Shown: positions 32,054 through 45,884, counted from the first letter of the stretch. The stretch: 64,000 nucleotides of DNA from Poronia punctata (GCA_022579005.1 MU401526.1:62001-126000); one strand, 5' to 3'. Numbers and translations: made by a program. The notes: generated from the letters alone by a model not told the origin.

Positions 32054-35000
32054 CCTGGGTAGACGTTGTCGGATGTGGGCTGGACGGGTGGTAAGATGAA
32101 TTGATACTTACTAGGTAATATGCTATGATTTAATTGAGAGGACGTATATTAGAAGTCTACCATGGTATGGGATGGATTATCTTTAACATCACGTCTACCT
32201 GGTGTTTTCCATGAGCTTACAGGAAAGGGGGGGCCATCGTGGACTATCCATTCCCCTGGTTCACTTACCTATAGGTACCTAGTGAGATGTGAATACACTA
32301 TACAGGAACCTCGTCTCTGGTATTCTGGTTTCTAGTTCACATTCTACCATCTTACGCCCGTCTCCGCCCATCTCCGCCAAGCCGCAAGACCATCATATGA
32401 TGATTCCATTCCGAACTGACTTTGACTTTGTATGGAGTAAAGTAGGTAAGGTTCCACGATTATGAAGAAACGTGAAACGTTCCCCCGGAAATAACATTCA
32501 CCGTCACAAAGCGAAGCTCGTATAGGTAGTTCTTTCATCCGCATGCGGCATACCTACATCGACAACATACCTCACCGCAGCAAAGATACGGCGCAGCATA
32601 CAGTAACTCCGTGTGTGTGTGTCCCGGAGGATGTCATGTCTTTTTGTCGGCTGCTGTCTGCGTTCGGGTGGCGTTGACCGAGAGGCCGCAGTACGGTATC
32701 TTGACAACCAAAAAAAAAAAAAAAAAAAAAAAAAAACCAGGTACACAGAACAACAAAAAGATGAGAAAGAAAAGAGATGTAGGTTAAGAAAACCTAGACG
32801 CGAGAAGCATAGGACAATTAAAACATAAACTGAAAAACGCGCCCTACATATAAATAATTGAAACCAAGCCAATGAGGATTTTTAAGCCAAGGGGAGAGGA
32901 AAATTCCGACTTGGCAAGGCAAACTACCTACTCTTGAGGCTTTGTGCGATTCCGAATAATTAACGCATTCATTCGCCCCAATACCTACCTACCCCTATTC
33001 CAGCAGGACGGCAGTTACATAATTACCGTACATGTAGGTAAACGGTGAGAAGATCCCGGAACAGTCAGCAAGCAGCGGGGATTACCTACTCGTACCTTAC
33101 TTACCTGAATATCTCTTACCAACCTGCTGGGCCGTAGGTACCGGGGGCATTAGATTTAGCCACCGGCAAGCAAGCGGGGAATTAACATTAGTTCGAGAGC
33201 TTACCGTATTCCTCCTTTTTTTACTTTACTTTCTTCCTTCCGCTGTTTGGTTTCATGTTTTCCCCTCACGTCCAGCTGCTTACTGCATCTGCGAGTTTGT
33301 GGCGTAGGTAATATATTTGACCTGATCCCCTCCCCTAACCTAAGTAAATCTCGGGTGGGTCTTTGTTTTTTTTTTTTTTCTATACGAACCTTGCCTCTCC
33401 AATAGACGACACTTATGGTGATGGGCTTCGGAGGGGAACAGATGTGTTAGGTAAGCACTCTATCTACGTTAAAACCTCCCAATATCCCCATCTCAAACAG
33501 AAATTTGGGAAAGCAATCGAAGACAGGAAAAAAGGTCGCGTGGCTTTACCACTGGGTACCAAAATTAGAGCTTTTTCACGTGAAACGAGCGAACGGAACA
33601 GCAACAACTACCGATGTAATACCGGACCTGCGTCATAACGTACGTCTGTCTCATGTAACATGGATAGGGGGGGAAAGGTTTGTCTCTGATTTTAATTAGC
33701 ATATCTTGGGATGCGGATCTCAGGATTGAGTTTGTAAAGATCTTACGACCGGCTAACCTAGACCACTCTACATGGAGAGTATATGATTAAGTAGGTAGGT
33801 TGAGTTCTTCTGTAGATTGTAAGCCGTTTCAAGTACAAGTTTACCCGGTAGGTTAGTAATCCTATAGGGTTAGGGTTACGGATAGCCCTTAAAGGAAAAT
33901 AGCTACGATTCCGCTTCAAATTCTACAGGGAGATTCTTGTAAGCGTCCTGGCAGGGTAGGTGATTAAAGTATCTAATGAGTGGTAATTTATCCTATACCT
34001 AGAACCCCACCAAGATAAGAAAAGCCATATCCTAGAATATAGACCAGCTATTCAACCTTCCCTTTTGTATACGGATCGAAGGAAAGTATAGAGGAGAGGG
34101 GGAGGGGCAGATAAAGCATGAGTCTGTATATGGTAAATCTGCCTAACTTACAGGTTACATTAGGTAGGTCCGCAGTATTAATTTCTTTTGTTGGTAGGTT
34201 GCTTTGTTTGCGGCACCGGCCGCATCGAATTCTCCATTCCTTTTATTTATGGCACTTCGGCAGAGTCGTAGTTGTAACCCTTATACTCTCGTGTGGTCTA
34301 GAGAACGGGTAACTAACTAACCTTGGAGATCGGCAGGTTGGCCGGCAGGCAACTCTTTCATTGCGACTATATCATCTTTTCCTGTATATCGGGGTTGTTC
34401 ATAAGAAATATTGGAGTAGTCCAATACCTCTTCAAAGACTATCTAGGACTTGTCCGTATCTACCACACAAGAACCAGGTATACCATACTGAGCGATATAC
34501 CTACAATCTCAGGGTCCTCCTACCAATTTGAGTAACCAGGGGTATTATGAAAGAAGCGGGGGAAGGGGAAGGAGATGATCTTGAGAATCTCCCGTCCTCA
34601 ACATTCTGCGATATAAAAGTAACGTCGATCAAAAGGCTAAACTTGCCAAGTCAAGACACGGAAGAAAGCCATGGTTAGCCTGCCAGGAAGGTAGATCACC
34701 AAGGCACAGACATAATGCCCTTGTATGTGTGAGACCCTGATTTTGAGTGGGTTTATTCTAGAACGTCTAGACTTTTATAGATTAGGTGATCTTCATGTGA
34801 TAATCAATGCTCACAAAGGTGTGGCAAGAGCCGTTTTACTATCTATGTAACTAGGTTAGGGTGGGGGTTTCAGTAGTAAGTAATGCGCCTTGTTTGAGTT
34901 CAATACCGTTGTGAAGAGTGTCCCACTTATGTACGTCGTTGGGGCTGATTACGGAAGCCGTGGGGTGAGACTGAGTGGGATAGGTAAGGTATGAAAGGAG

Positions 35001-37863
35001 TATGAAAGCTTGTTTTTCGCCAGTCCCTCGATCGGCACCAGTTGACTTGAAAACCTCGTCACATGTTCATCGCCAATGGTTTGGTAGTTTGTATTCGCTT
35101 ATCTCACTAGGCCACTCGCAGTATCTAGGAGAGTATCAAAAAACGTGATTTGCCCAGGCTATTCATCCCCCCCCCCTATTTTATCAGCTTCTTTCGTGAA
35201 ACGTAATCTAGCCGCCGTCAACGGTCCCGTCTCGCGGTTATGGGATATACCTTGTATAATACTGCGATCTGTACTCGTGAAATGTCCACTCTAGTGTGTT
35301 TTGTGTCGAGATCGAACTATTGTCTTATTTTCGGGCAATTTCTCCCTTGGATCGATGAGATGAATAGTAACGCAGAAAGGAAGATACGAGATATCGCAAC
35401 CGGGTATTCGATTGTATCGGAATACTAGCATACGTGGCTTCGATGGTGAGAGAGAGAGAAGGTAGTGATAGCCTATCTATCTCACCCCGCCGTGCCAATG
35501 TTCCGCTATACGGATAGTACAGGTGGGCGCATAAGTTCTGCGCGGGGGAATCTCTGGAGTCTGGCGAGGGTCAAGTGTCGAGACTTTTAAAGTCTGCTCT
35601 GTAGCAATGTCAAGTTAGATTGTTACTATATGCAATACAACCTCGTTTTTTTGAGCGTTTTAGCTACGGATTCCCAGGTGATATTTGCTTAGTTCACGGC
35701 ATCTCATTAAGAATGCGCGTATTTACATGAACACATAGACCAGTAGAGGTGCTAGAAAGACTGGTACACTATTGGTATATCTGTCTGCTTCGGTATTTAC
35801 TTATCTTTACTTTACTTGAGAATTTCAGTCTTCTCCAATACTCACGATTATACAAAGAAAGGGTAGTACAGGTATATACCATTAGATAGGACAACTCTCA
35901 CCCTGCGGCTGATGGTATTTACCAAATGTGTGGTAAATACATACATAGCCTATTGTCATACGTGTATAACACAGCTGATTACTGTACCTGAGTTGGGTGG
36001 TAATCGGCTGTGTCTGGAGGGTGACATTTTAATATATTTCTTGGCAGGGCGACTAGGCGCTACATCGGAGCCGGGGTTTCCCTCCCCAGTCAGCTCGGCC
36101 CGGCTTATTATCATTCTGATAAAAGATACAATGTCGAATCGCGGAATGCAAGCGTCTAAAAAGATAACCGGCGGCAAACAAAGATAGCAATTGTGGCTTT
36201 CCTATTCCAGGAGAGATCTTTGAACTTGCATTGCAGTCGTGAGAAGACGTTATGCAAGTTTGTCTGTCTTGTTGTCCGTAACTGCCGATTTTGGGGACGA
36301 TCGGGCGTTTTTGACCGAGATACTGGTCAGTCTTACTCCCCAATCGCCCATGACGTACGTCGATTGTACCAGGGGGCCAAGCTGGGTTTAGTACATTATA
36401 GGTAAAGTTGGGGATCTGCCCAGGGCTGCCCGAGCCAGACCAACGGTTTGACGGCGCGCTGCAACCATGTGGCACAGCCATTTAAGGTTTTAAGCATATC
36501 TCCACACCAGACATCTTGATAGGGAACAGTAATACCCAGACTGCGTATCGTAGGTCCTATGTACTCTGGAGATAAAGCCATGTTGCTGTGGTAGGTATAG
36601 CCGACTTGAACCAGAAACTTGAAGGTATTGTAACACGGAAACAAACAGTCCTTGTCCGGAAATAACAACCAAGAAAATAACAATGTTCATACACAATGTG
36701 TTCAGCTGAGAGAAATGCGATCGGTATGGATGTTTCCAATTCAGACCATCACAAATTGCAATTGACGTTACAGGTAACAAAGCCACGGTTGATGTTATGT
36801 AACGGGGCTCGAACTTCAGGTACAGAAGCATATAGTTTTTGCTTAGCGGGGCTCATAATTGGATATAGTACCAGATAGTCGCCTTAGCAGAATAGAGAAT
36901 GCCAAATTCGAATTAGCGAGGAGGAAGGCCAGGCCAATCAAAATCCGACGTCACAGTCGGCCAGCCAATCATGTCCGAATTGTTGCCCTGTCATCCACTC
37001 TCAACGACCACGAAAGTATGGTAACGTCGCCGCTCGCAACTTGGACCACTATCGTATGCGAGCAACTACCCACTTTTCATCACGACTTCCACAGCGATAT
37101 ATTGCAACATCAAGACCATTCAGCTGACTGTAATTCGTCGGCCTCATCCTCTTTACGTGCTGCTAAGCTGCGAACTACCTACCCCGACATCATGCAGCGT
37201 TTGTATGCTATGCAGGCTCATGTGCCTGCTGAGCCTGCATCTACTGCACCTCGCAGCTTTCGGACTGTTTTTGGGACCTTTGATGGGGCTCGTTTCAAGA
37301 CGCTGGGTCAGATACCTACTACTCAGAGACATAGACATGTACACGTACGTGTACACCGATACGCTATAATCACGTCCACCAGGTAGGGACCAAAGGGTAA
37401 GCTCCAAAGGTACAGTTATCACTCGGGAAGATCACTCAAGTGTGCCATGCTTTGCTGTCTCCGCCTCGGCCTTGATGCTGACTGACTGACTTACTGCTGC
37501 TCATCATGTTAGAGAGGCTTGAACGTGACGTGGAGTAACACTGATATCGGTTCTACGGCCGGGCCCCGTTGCACTGGATGGATATTGTAGTCGTATCAAC
37601 CCATATATAAAACCATCGAGCCGAACCTCTGGGAGACTGTGCCTTTCCTCTTTCCCCAGTTCTCTGTCTTGTGGTCTTTACGATTAACGAATTTGGGGAG
37701 TCCTCGACCCTCTTAGAATCCATTTGTTCAACACACGAGGGTTCGTTTTATCAACCCCCTCTACCGCTCTAGCCTGTTATTCAACTTGTACATCCTTACG
37801 CCCCATACCTTTGTATATATCCCTATACTATACCCCACCTATCCACACGACACCAAAGTCAAC
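32054..37863. other. Gene-free stretch of 5.8 kb before the polyketide synthase
   Basis: No open frame here has family features, a plausible splice series or biased codon use. Contents: 27 consecutive A at 32710-32736; many TAGGTA/TACCTA words (for example 32270-32285, 32985-33000, 33790-33805); a short telomere-like TAGGGTTAGGGTT at about 33866-33878; and a 175-residue frame at 36859-37386 without an ATG near its start. The right end holds the synthase promoter. It could contain a decayed element or non-coding RNA, but nothing is legible. Confidence 0.55.
37604..37612 (+). promoter_or_regulatory. Putative TATA box of the polyketide synthase
   Basis: TATATAAAA lies about 250 nt upstream of the ATG on 37864, followed by pyrimidine-rich leader sequence at 37640-37820. 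Positional inference. Confidence 0.5.
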
Positions 37864-40800
37864 ATGGCCATGTCACAACAGGAGATCGAGTCCATCCTCG
37901 CCCAAGATGGCCCGATGCCCATCGCTATCGTCGGTGTCTCTGGCAGGTTTCCCGGCGATGCTTCGACCCCTGATAAACTTTGGGAGTTGGTTTCTCAGTC
38001 GAGGAGTGCGTTGACAGACGTACCCAAGGACCGTTACAACATTGATGGATTCTATCACCCCAGTGCTGAGCGCCAGGGCACAACGAGTACCCGAAAGGGC
38101 CACTTCATCTCATCCGACGTCGGTTTATTCGATGCTCCCTTCTTCAAGATCTCGGCGCAGGAAGCCCATGCTATGGACCCCCAGCAGAGACTTGCTCTCG
38201 AACTCTCATACGAAGCCTTGGAATCAGGTAAGATTATACAATGTCGTGTCGCGATGCTAGAACACCCCGACATATGCTAACGTACTGCCACCAGCTGGTC
38301 TGACGATGGCCGATGTGGCCAAGGCCAAGATGGGTTGCTACCTAGGCACTTGCGTTAGAGATTATGCCGCGATTCGCGCTATTGATCCCGACGACTACCC
38401 GTGAGTACCGACGCCACGCCTTAGACATTGTGAGCTTGCCACTTACCAGTTTCCAGTCGCTACGAAGCCAATGGCTCCATGGGTACCGCCATGGTATCCA
38501 ACCGAGTTTCCTGGTACTTTGACCTCAAGGGACCTAGCTTGACGCTTGACACCGCTTGCTCCTCGTCCCTTGTCTGCTTGCACTTGGCTGTGCAGAGCAT
38601 CCGCACCGGCGAGTCGAACATGGTAAGACCGAAAGAATCTCCAAGCAATTTTGGTTGCATTAGTGTTAACCAGGACCCAGGCTCTCGTCGGCGCAACCAA
38701 TTTGATCTTGGCACCACACACATCCAACCATCTCAGTACCTTGTCATTCCTGTCCAAGGATGGCAAGTCGCAGTCGTTCGACCACAAGGCCAACGGTTAC
38801 TCTCGTGGTGAAGGTGTATCCTTCATCGTCGTCAAGTCCTTGGCCGATGCTTTGAGAGATGGTGACTGTATCCGTGCCGTCGTCCGTGGAACTTCGGTAA
38901 CCCACGACGGCCGGACCCCTGGTATCAATCTGCCTTCTGCCGAGTCACAGGAGGACCTGATTCAGGCAGCATACGCCAACGCCAACTTGACACCCGAAGA
39001 AACCACGTACTTCGAGGCGCACGGCCCCGGTACTCCGGCCGGTGACCCATTGGAGACGGCCGCCATCTCCAAGGTATTTACCAAGTACCATTCCCCCGAC
39101 TTTCCCCTGTACGTGGGATCGGTCAAGTCCAATATCGGCCACTTGGAGGCAGCGGCTGGTATTGCCGGTCTGACCAAAGCCATCTATGCGCTGGAGAAGG
39201 GCCAAATACCTCCTAACATCTGGTTCGAGAAAGTCAACCCCAAGATTCATCTAGAGGAATGGAATATGGCCGTCCCTACCGAGCTTCTCCCTTGGCCCAC
39301 GGATGGCCTCCGACGTGCTAGCATCAACTCTTTCGGATACGGCGGTACCAATGCTCATTGTATCATTGACGATGCTTACCACTACCTCTCGAGCCGTGGA
39401 CTTATCGGGCGACACAACACCGCCCCCACCGTGCCGCGACCCGTATTCAAGCCGTCCAACGCTCTCGAGTCTCCGGACACCGACGCGACCACTTCAGGCT
39501 TCGCCACTAGTGCTATGAACTCGGAGGATGCCAGCACCGAGGGTACCACGACGCCCGCGTCGGATATCGGTAGCGTGACGGATTTGGGTGTCATCTCCTC
39601 CACGCCGCAGCTGATTGTCTGGTCACACCATGAGCAGAACGGTATCGCAAGGACTGCCAAGGACCTACAGACATATCTCACCGAGAACACGGTCCTTCCT
39701 ACCGAAGCGCCGACGCACCTCAAGCGCTTGGCCTACACGCTATCGGCGAGACGCACCCGGCATCCCTGGGCATCTTTCGTCGTCGCTTCCGACCTCGACG
39801 AGGCCGTCAAGGAACTCGGCATGCCTGCCAAGCATTTACGGCCTTCGGAGAATTTGGCTTCGGTGTGGATCTTCACCGGCCAAGGTGCGCAGTGGTTCGG
39901 CATGGGCCGAGAGCTTCTCGCCTATCGCACTTACAGAACCCGCATCGAGGAGGCTGCCGCCCATCTCAAGTCTCTAGGTTGCGAGTGGGACCTTGTTGAA
40001 GAACTCGGAAAGAGCCAGGCCGACTCCCGCGTCAACGAACCTCAGATCAGCCAGCCGGCCTGCACGGCCGTACAGGTTGGCCTTGTCGACCTCCTGAAGG
40101 AATGGGGCGTATCTCCCGACTTCACCGTCGGTCATTCCAGTGGTGAGATCGGTGCCGCCTATGCCAAGGGCGCCCTTTCTCGCGAAGCCGCTTGGACCGT
40201 TGCCTATCATCGCGGTCGTCTCTCCGCCAGCCTCAACATTACCGGTGCCATGTTGGCAGTCGCTCTGGGCGAAGAGAGCGTACAGCCTTTCATCGATCAA
40301 TGTACCTCGGACCCCAAGCCGGTCATTGCCTGTGTGAACAGCCCCGAGAGTGTTACGCTCTCGGGCAGCGAGGAAGGCATCGATGAGGTGTTGAAGCACA
40401 TCGGCAGCCAAGCATGGGCGAGGAAGCTCCTGGTCAAGACTCCCTACCACAGCCCGTTCATGAGGAAGTTGGCCGAGCCTTATCTGGAGTCCATGCAGGG
40501 TATGACGGGCGGCGAACCTACTTCTGCTCGTATGTTCTCGTCTGTCACCGGCGAAGAGATTGACGACGCTGGTCTCCTCAACCCTCAGTATTGGGTCGAC
40601 AACATGGTCAACTGCGTCCGTTTCAGCCCCGCCACGGCGGCTATTCTGCGTGAACCTACTGTTGCCGGCAAGCCTGTCGTGCTTATGGAAGTTGGACCCC
40701 ACGGTGCTCTACAGGGACCTCTCAAGCAAATTATCAAGGCCGCGCCGACCCCACCGTCCGAGTTCAACCTGTTCAGCTTGCTCGCCCGCAAGGAGGATGC

Positions 40801-43800
40801 CATTCGGACTACTCTCAAGGGTGTAGGCATCTTGTTCCAGAAGGGTCTTCCTATCGATGTCAGCAAGGCGAATCACCTCGACTCCAAGCAGGAACTCCCC
40901 AGCTTCTTGGTAGACTTGCCACCCTTCTCTTGGAACCACAACACGCGCTTCTGGTACGAATCCGCTCTATCGTATGCTTACAAGAACCGGAGCGAGCCCA
41001 AGCACGATATCCTGGGTGCTCGCGACGTTTTCTCTGGCGATGCTGAGCCGGCTTGGCGCAACTACTTGCGGCCCTCCGAGATTCCCTGGGCTCGACACCA
41101 CGGCGTTGGAGATGTCTTCCTGTTCTCCGCTGCCGGCTTCCTCACCATGGTAGTTGAGGCCATGGTTCAAACCGCCGATCCCGGCAAGGTTGTCGAGGGC
41201 ATTCAGTTCCGTGACGTCTTCCCCGGTCCCCCTATTACCCTTACCGACAACGAAGACCAACCGGTTGAGACTAAGCTCCAGCTCCGCAACTGGCGTCTCG
41301 CATCCCGCTCTCTCACTACATACTGGAAAGAGTTTAGCATCTCTAGCCGATCCCGCGACGGCACCTGGACTCAGCACAGCACTGGTCTTGTCTCGCTGAA
41401 ATACGCACCAGACAACCACGCCTCTAGCTTTGCTGACGAACAGGCTTCCAACAACGAGGTTTACAAGAGTGAGTATGCTCGTCTTGCAAACAGCCAGCTT
41501 ACTCCCCACACGAGCGAAGAGTTCTACAGCAAGTATGAGAAGCTCGGCATGCGTTGGGGCGAGACGTTCAAGACGCTGAAAGAATCTCGCACGGCTGGTA
41601 ACACAGTTGTTGCCACCCTCGAGGTTCCCGACACGCAGTCTTGGATGCCGGTCCAGGTCGAATCTTCCTACGTCATCCACCCTGCCACTCTTGATGGCAT
41701 CTTCCACGTGCTGTTGGCGGCCGAGACGGTTGAAAAGATTGCTGTTCCCAAGTATATTGAGCGCATCTACGTCTCGACTAAACTACCTACCGAACCTGGC
41801 TCCAAGCTCCAAGGTTATGCCGAGATCAAGGAGAGGTGGGCGGACGGCAGCAACGGCACCGTTGTTCTCTCTGACCAGAAATGGGACGAGCCTCTGCTTA
41901 TCTTTGAGGGCTTGAAGCAGACCGACTACGACTCTGGCGCTAAGGAAGGGGAGGAAGACGAGGCCCAGATTAAGGCTGTTCGCAAACTCGGTGCTTACTC
42001 GACGTGGCACGTCGACGTCGAGAACTCGCCTGATACGCTCAGGGAACTTCTCACCGAGGCTGTGGACAAGGCTCCTCAAGTCCCTTACGATGAGGTATAC
42101 GACCTCGAGTGGTGTGCCTACATTGTGTGCAAGAGAATGGCTGCGCGATTCACCGAGGAGGATGCCAAGCGCATGACCCATGCCCACCAGATCTTCTACG
42201 GCTACATGAAGAATCAGGTCGCACTGGCCAACGAGAACAAGCTCCCTTGTCAGACTCCGGAGTGGCTTACCGCCAGCAAAGAGACCGAGGACGAGGTGCT
42301 TGCTCGGGCGGCCATTACCAGTCTCGAAGGCAAGATGATGGTTCGCATCAGCGACAACATCGAGAGCGTCCTCTTGGGCGAGATCGAGCCCTGGGAGCTC
42401 ATGAACCACGACAATGCCCTGAACGAGATGTATCGCTACGGTCTTTCCGACGAGCGCACTCCCGCAGTCCAGTGCGAATACATCAAGCACCTCGCCGCCA
42501 AGAAGCCCCTCCGCATTCTCGAGATCGGTGCTGGTACCGGTTCCGCTACTAGCCGCATCTTCGCTGCCCTGGGTGAGAACATTGCTGGCAAGCTCACCAA
42601 GTATACCTACACGGATATCTCTGGCTCTTTCTTCGCCGAGGCGGCTGAAGAGTTCAAGGAGTACCGTTCCCTGATGGACTTCAAGGTCTTGAACGTCGAG
42701 AGCGAGCCTGCCCAGCAAGGCTTCGAAGAGGGCACATATGATGTCGTCGTCGCCTTCCAGGTTCTTCACGCCACCTCCAAGATCAGCACCACTCTGGCTA
42801 ATGCCCGCAGGCTACTCAAGCCGGGCGGTAAGCTCATCGTCACAGAGTTGACTAACAAGATCGGTAGACGATCTGCCGTCTTCGGTCTGCTCGCTGGTTG
42901 GTGGTTGGGCGAAGATGATGACCGTCACTGGGGTCCCGAACTTTCCGAAGAAGGTTGGGATGAGCGCCTCAAGTCCGTCGGCTTCAGCGGCGCTGATCTT
43001 TGCTACCGCGATCGTGACGATATCGGTTGGTCATCTACCCTCGTGGCCTCGACCAACCCTGCCGTACCCGAGATCTCTCCTCTCACCAACGTCACTATCG
43101 TCACCGGCTCTGAAGAGTCTGATCAGGCCAAGGGTCTAACCGAGCAGCTTACCAAGAAGCTTACATCCGAGGGAGCCAGCGTTGACAAGAAGACTCTGGC
43201 TGAAGTGACCGAAGCTGACTTGACTCAGAACCGCGTCATTGTCACTGCCGAGGTTGAGAACTCGGTCTTGACCACGATGAGCGAAGCTGAATATGCTGCC
43301 ATCAAGAATATCTTCTTCCGTTCTGACGGCACTCTCTGGCTCACTCAAGGTGGCGCCACCATCGACACTCGCCGACCTGCCCTGAACATGATCACAGGTC
43401 TGGCGCGCACCGTTCGCGGCGAAGCCCCTGAGATCCGCCTCGCTACCCTCGACCTCGACCCTGAGGTCTCGCTCGATGCCGCATCCACTAGTGACGCCAT
43501 CTTCCACGTCCTCAATGTTCAGGGTGAGGCTGCCAACAACGAGTATGAATTTGCCGTTCGCAAGGGTGCTCTCCACATCCCTCGCCTCGGCACCGACGAG
43601 AACCTGAGCAGGACGCTCAAGCCCGATGAGGATAATGAAAATGCAATCTCTCTTCAGCCTCTTAAGCAGGCTGGCCGTGCCCTCAAGCTGAACCTCAAGA
43701 CCACCGGCGAGCTTGACAGTTTCTTCTACAATGACGATGTCGAGTACCAGAAGCCGCTGGGTGATTCCGAGGTCGAAATTGAGGTCAAGGCTGTCGGTCT

Positions 43801-45884
43801 AGACCAGTTCGACATGGTCGTTGCCGTGGGCCAGATCTGGGACGTCAACCTTGGCCTCGAATGTTCGGGCGTGGTCACTCGCGTAGGCAAGCATGTCTCT
43901 GACTACACCGTCGGTGACCGCGTCTTGACCGTTGCCAACGGTTGGTACAAGACCTATATTCGCAACAGCCAGGAGACCTTCCAGAAGCTACCCGAGTCCA
44001 TGTCCTTTGAAGAGGGTGCTTCTCTGATGATCTCGTACGGCACAGCTGCTTACAGTATTTACAATGCCGCTCGTCTCGAGGCGGGTGAGACTATCCTTAT
44101 CCACTCTGCTGCCGATGTCCTCGGCCAGGGCGCGATCCAGATGGCTCAGCACATTGGCGCCGAGGTGCTTGTCACGGTCTCTTCCGAGACGGAGAAGAAT
44201 CTGCTCAAGGAGAAGTACGGAATCCCCGAGGGTCACATCTTCAGCAACAAGGACGCCAGCTTCGTCCAGGGCATCAAGCGTGTCACTAAAGGCGAGGGTG
44301 TCCAAGTCGTCATCAACACTCTCACCGGCGAGTTGCTGCGCCAGACCTGGCACTGCATCGCGCCCTTTGGCCGCTTCGTCGAGCTGGGTGTCAAGGATAT
44401 CAAGTCCAACACGGGCCTAGACATGGTACCGTTCCTGAACAATGCCTCGTTCACTGGTGTCAACATCCTGCAGATGTACCGCACCAACAAGCGTGCCTTT
44501 GGTAAACTCATGTCCAGCGTACTGAAGTACTACGCCGAGGGTGTCTTCAAGCTAGTGCCCCTTAACATCAAGAAGTTCTCCGAGATTGCCGATGCCTTCC
44601 GCATCCTTCAATCCCGCCGCTCCCTAGGCAAGCTCGTCCTACAAGTCGTCGACGATGACATCGTCCCTGTCACCAGGGGCAAGAAGCCCGAGCTCAAACT
44701 CTCTCCCAACGCCACTTACCTCCTTCCCGGTGGTACCGGTGGTCTGGGACGCGCCATGTTGACCTGGATGGCGGACAAGGGTGCCAAGTACTTTGCTCTC
44801 GCCTCTCGTTCAGGAGCTTCGAACCCCGAGGTGCAGGCGCTCATCGATCAACTGGCCGCCCGAGGTGTACAGACCCGTGCCTTTGCTGCCGATATTGGTG
44901 ATCCGGCTCAGTGCGCCAAGGTCCTCGAGGAACTGGCCCAGACCGACTTCCCGCCCATCAAGGGTACAGTTGTCCTGGCCATGAACGTCAAGGTAAGAAA
45001 GCCACTACAAACTAACATGACTGTATCTAATACTAACACCTTTCCAGGACTCCATGTTCGAAACCATGTCCCTCGATGCATGGAAGGGCGCCATCCAACC
45101 CAAATACTACGTCACCACCAACCTCCACAACCAACTCCCCAAAGACCTCGACTTCTTCATCACCATGTCCTCCGCAGCCGGCCAAATCGGCTCCATCGCC
45201 CAGAGCAACTACAACGCCGGCAACGTCTTCCAAGACGCCATCATGTACCACCGCCGCACCCTCGGTCTCCCGGGTACATCGATCGACCTCGGCTGGATGG
45301 GCGACATCGGCTTCGTATCGGAACAAGGCAAAGTCCCCGAGATCGTCGCCTGCGGCGCCCCACAAATCGGTTCCGCCCAGTTATGGGCCATGCTCGAAGA
45401 AGTCATGGCTGGCGAGGTCCGCAACCAACCCATCCTCGGTCTCGCGAGCGGCGGTTTGGTCAAGGCCAACGGATTCGACGAACCCTACTGGTTCACCGAC
45501 GCGCGCTTCGGTCCCCTCCGCGCCTACGACTCTACCACACTAAACGCCAAACTCAACAAAACCAACAACAACAACTCATCCATCGATCTAGCGGCTCTCA
45601 TAAGCGCAGCCAAAACCTCATCCGAAGCCACGAATGTCGTCTGTCAGGGATTGATGGCCAAACTGGCCAAAGGTCTGATGATGGAACTGGAAGATCTCGA
45701 CCCGGCTAGACCGATCAATATCTACGGTGTCGATTCTCTCATCGCGGTCGATATACGCGCTTGGGCGCTGAAGGATCTGCAGAGTGTCGTGCATGTTTCG
45801 GAGATTCTGAAGAATCAGCCCATGGTGGAGTTGGCCGGGCATATTGCTTCCAAGTCGAAGCTTTTGCCTGCTTTCAAGGCTTAG
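37864..45884 (+). CDS. Highly reducing type I polyketide synthase (KS-AT-DH-MT-ER-KR-ACP)
   Basis: Five exons: 37864-38227, 38295-38400, 38457-38622, 38681-44992 and 45048-45884; 2,594 residues. Domains: KS (about 18-450; Cys191, His326, His366), AT (about 607-925; GHSSG at 696-700), DH (about 987-1270; His1019 and Asp1217), C-methyltransferase (motif [10 protein letters not shown] at about 1491-1499), ER (about 1880-2200), KR (GGTGGLG at 2229-2235, Tyr2371) and ACP (GVDSL, Ser2546). There is no thioesterase or reductase release domain, so another enzyme probably releases the chain. Differences from the usual: KS EAHGTGT reads EAHGPGT; DH HxxxGxxxxP reads [10 protein letters not shown]; the ER nucleotide loop GGVGQ reads DVLGQ. 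The product should be a methylated, at least partly reduced chain. No cluster partners flank it. Exon 4 carries most of the protein, and the last intron splits the KR. Confidence 0.95.

Noticed and set aside
33866..33878. Interstitial telomere
   Set aside because: Only about two TTAGGG units, too short to distinguish from the general TAGG-rich intergenic sequence.
36859..37386. 175-residue plus-strand frame before the polyketide synthase
   Set aside because: No ATG at its 5' end, no family features and mixed codon use. More likely chance in promoter DNA.
38623..38680. Two separate genes at the start of the polyketide synthase
   Set aside because: The frame break is an ordinary intron. Joining exons restores an uninterrupted KS domain around the active-site Cys.
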